From GCA-2730975 sp937893275 (lineage in GTDB: Bacteria > Verrucomicrobiota > Verrucomicrobiia > Opitutales > Seribacteraceae): DNA of 64,000 bases. How positions within the stretch are numbered: position 1 is the stretch's first letter; each line of letters begins with the position of its first letter. Under the pieces are notes generated by a model. It ran no database searches. It was not told the origin of the DNA and worked only from the letters and a program-made list of their open reading frames with translations. Both the position numbers and the translations under genes were made by a program. The stretch spans positions 1-64,000 of the forward strand of contig CAXAHJ010000005.1 in NCBI GenBank assembly GCA_963968595.1, given 5' to 3'. Positions 62,879-64,000 of this stretch are shown here, piece by piece.

Positions 62879-64000
62879 ATGCGATGTTGGTTAACAGCGT
62901 GCAATACTATTAAAAGTTCGCGAGCTAGTGCCCACATGCCGCTTCAATTCGACAAATTCATGGAACCTATTCGGGTTTTCGCTGTTGCGATTTCCATTGG
63001 TTGGTCAATGGTCACAGTAAGTGCAAGACCGATTGACAAGACCTTGATTGAGAGTGCCATCCTAATCAATCATGAGGAGCTAACGAATCCTGGGTCACTA
63101 TACGCTTCTTCTCGATTTCGCCGTTCAATCATACCAGTTGCTGAAGTTAATTCAACACTCGCGGGACGAGGTGAGCCATGGCAAGATATTCCTTCAGGTC
63201 TTGCTGGTACCATGAAGGATCTTTTCGTGGGTTCTGTTGTTGAGAAAAAAAACACTAACGATGAGATTAAGGAAGGTGTCCGTCTCGCTTTGGAATACAT
63301 TCGAGACAAAAAGGATAACCTCGGACTCGATATCGACCAAATCGGTAAGGCTACACAAGCTATCGTACAAGCGGCATTAGAGGCTTCTGCTGACCGCGAC
63401 ACCGGAACCCTTTCTCCAGGCAGTCCGGAGTGGAATGCATTTGATGATGGATTGGGTGTGTTGACATCCGATGAGCAAGAGTTGTACAAAGAATATTTGC
63501 AACGGCTTGATTCAGCAGATGCAAATAGTTCGACTGAGTTGACTGAGTTGTTCGAAAACTCCTCTACTGCAGAGAAGGACAAAGCTGTTAGAGCATTTCT
63601 CCAAATCGCACCCGAAGGTCTTGCTCAATTGCTCCCGTCGGTGGTAATTGAAACTTTCATCCCAATTGCTTCTAGGTCTTGGAAGGTAAGTGCTCCCGAC
63701 CTAGTCAAAAGTTTATCCGAGGGCATGGCTCGAGGAACAATTGATGCAAACATGGCAAATCCACCAGACAGAGAGAAATTAATGGGTTTCGTTAGTGAAG
63801 GAACCATCACTGCAACGATGGAAGAAATGAAAAAAGCTACGAATAACTTAGCGGATTTCGGTTTTTACCCGGGCATCGATCCCATCAACGCAAACACAAC
63901 TACGAGCGATGCGACAATGATGCTAGGTGGGAATCCAAAAGAACCCCGGTTCCACCCTGACAAAACTCGGATTCTCGAATACGCTGCCAATGGTCTCTCA
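62879..64000 (+). CDS. secreted protein of unknown function, runs off the window
   Basis: A frame of 374 codons without a stop opens at the ATG 62879 and continues past the window end. GAGAGG lies seven bases before the ATG. The N-terminus has about 27 residues before a hydrophobic segment (VFAVAISIGWSMVTVSA), which reads like a signal peptide if the ATG at 62960 were used. The rest is acidic, helical and regular, e.g. GVRLALEYIRDKKDNLGLDI and VVIETFIPIASRSWKVSAPD. I recognise no family. It follows the ligase gene by 15 bases on the same strand and likely belongs to the exopolysaccharide locus. Confidence 0.65.
   Translation, partial: MRCWLTACNTIKSSRASAHMPLQFDKFMEPIRVFAVAISIGWSMVTVSARPIDKTLIESAILINHEELTNPGSLYASSRFRRSIIPVAEVNSTLAGRGEPWQDIPSGLAGTMKDLFVGSVVEKKNTNDEIKEGVRLALEYIRDKKDNLGLDIDQIGKATQAIVQAALEASADRDTGTLSPGSPEWNAFDDGLGVLTSDEQELYKEYLQRLDSADANSSTELTELFENSSTAEKDKAVRAFLQIAPEGLAQLLPSVVIETFIPIASRSWKVSAPDLVKSLSEGMARGTIDANMANPPDREKLMGFVSEGTITATMEEMKKATNNLADFGFYPGIDPINANTTTSDATMMLGGNPKEPRFHPDKTRILEYAANGLS

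Noticed and set aside
63070..63582. 170-codon minus-strand frame at the right end
   Set aside because: It overlaps the long open plus-strand frame, which has a better start site and protein-like composition.
1..64000. CRISPR array, tRNA, rRNA or prophage
   Set aside because: No regular spaced repeats, no tRNA cloverleaf or rRNA stretch, and no phage structural genes were recognised by reading. A tRNA scan could still find a short one.

Overview
The window looks like a chromosome segment of a Verrucomicrobiota bacterium, probably Opitutae-like or a close PVC relative. The lineage is inferred from gene content: a DUF1549/DUF1553 plus DUF1501 secreted pair, an SHD1-domain protein, a cytochrome b fused to a diheme cytochrome c, a GYF-LRR membrane protein and a B-type succinate dehydrogenase operon. 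No rRNA or tRNA was seen. Most of the window is ordinary, tightly packed housekeeping sequence with many 1-8 base gene overlaps.

Layout. 1-300: decayed fragments of a secreted-type gene. 448-3793 (-): fuconolactonase-like amidohydrolase, an SHD1-LIM-DA1-like zinc peptidase, and argH. 3936-7395 (-): sdhCAB. 7658-8713 (-): Tat-exported NHL propeller. 9013-14738 (+): pyrG with a clear terminator, then a tight block of a second amidohydrolase, an ABC ATPase, its FtsX-like permease and a DNA cytosine methyltransferase. 15136-17730 (-): clpB. 17928-18581 (+): nth. 18592-22338 (-): GYF-LRR protein, then a two-gene Rieske/cytochrome b-c complex. 22547-23896 (-): a MORN-repeat lipoprotein candidate with a long proline-rich tail. 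24174-26372 (+): membrane pyrophosphatase. 26379-31056 (-): rpmF-plsX-fabH-TPR/BamD-like-LptE-like-rpe, an envelope lipid and outer-membrane assembly operon. 31149-32102 (-): uppP. 32215-36106 (+): trpD, glmM, TPR protein. 36178-37440: outer-membrane barrel (-) and Smr protein (+). 37620-42721 (+): hsp20, hrpB, yraN, zwf. 43065-44567 (+): gnd. 44601-47134 (-): gmk, membrane protein, miaB. 47200-50195 (-): an unusual cassette of HAD hydrolase, nucleoside phosphorylase and a spore-photoproduct-lyase-like radical SAM enzyme, preceded by an Ogt-type alkyltransferase. 50283-55629 (+): PSD1/DUF1501 pair and a quinone-oxidoreductase-like MDR. 55796-55930: a fossil of an IS30 transposase. 56059-64000: an exopolysaccharide locus (autokinase, IS1595-type insertion, Wza-like export protein, outer-membrane barrel, O-antigen ligase/polymerase-like protein) and a secreted protein of unknown function that runs off the end of the window.

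How the genes fit together: Sdh and the bc complex belong to one respiratory chain. zwf, gnd and rpe cover the oxidative pentose phosphate route. rpmF/plsX/fabH with the TPR, LptE-like and uppP proteins serve membrane lipid, outer-membrane and wall-carrier metabolism. pyrG, argH, trpD and glmM are biosynthetic. The parts that most deserve a second look are the HAD/phosphorylase/radical-SAM cassette, the SHD1-LIM-DA1 peptidase, the methyltransferase translationally coupled to an ABC transporter, the IS copy wedged directly upstream of the capsule kinase start, and the two gene fossils.
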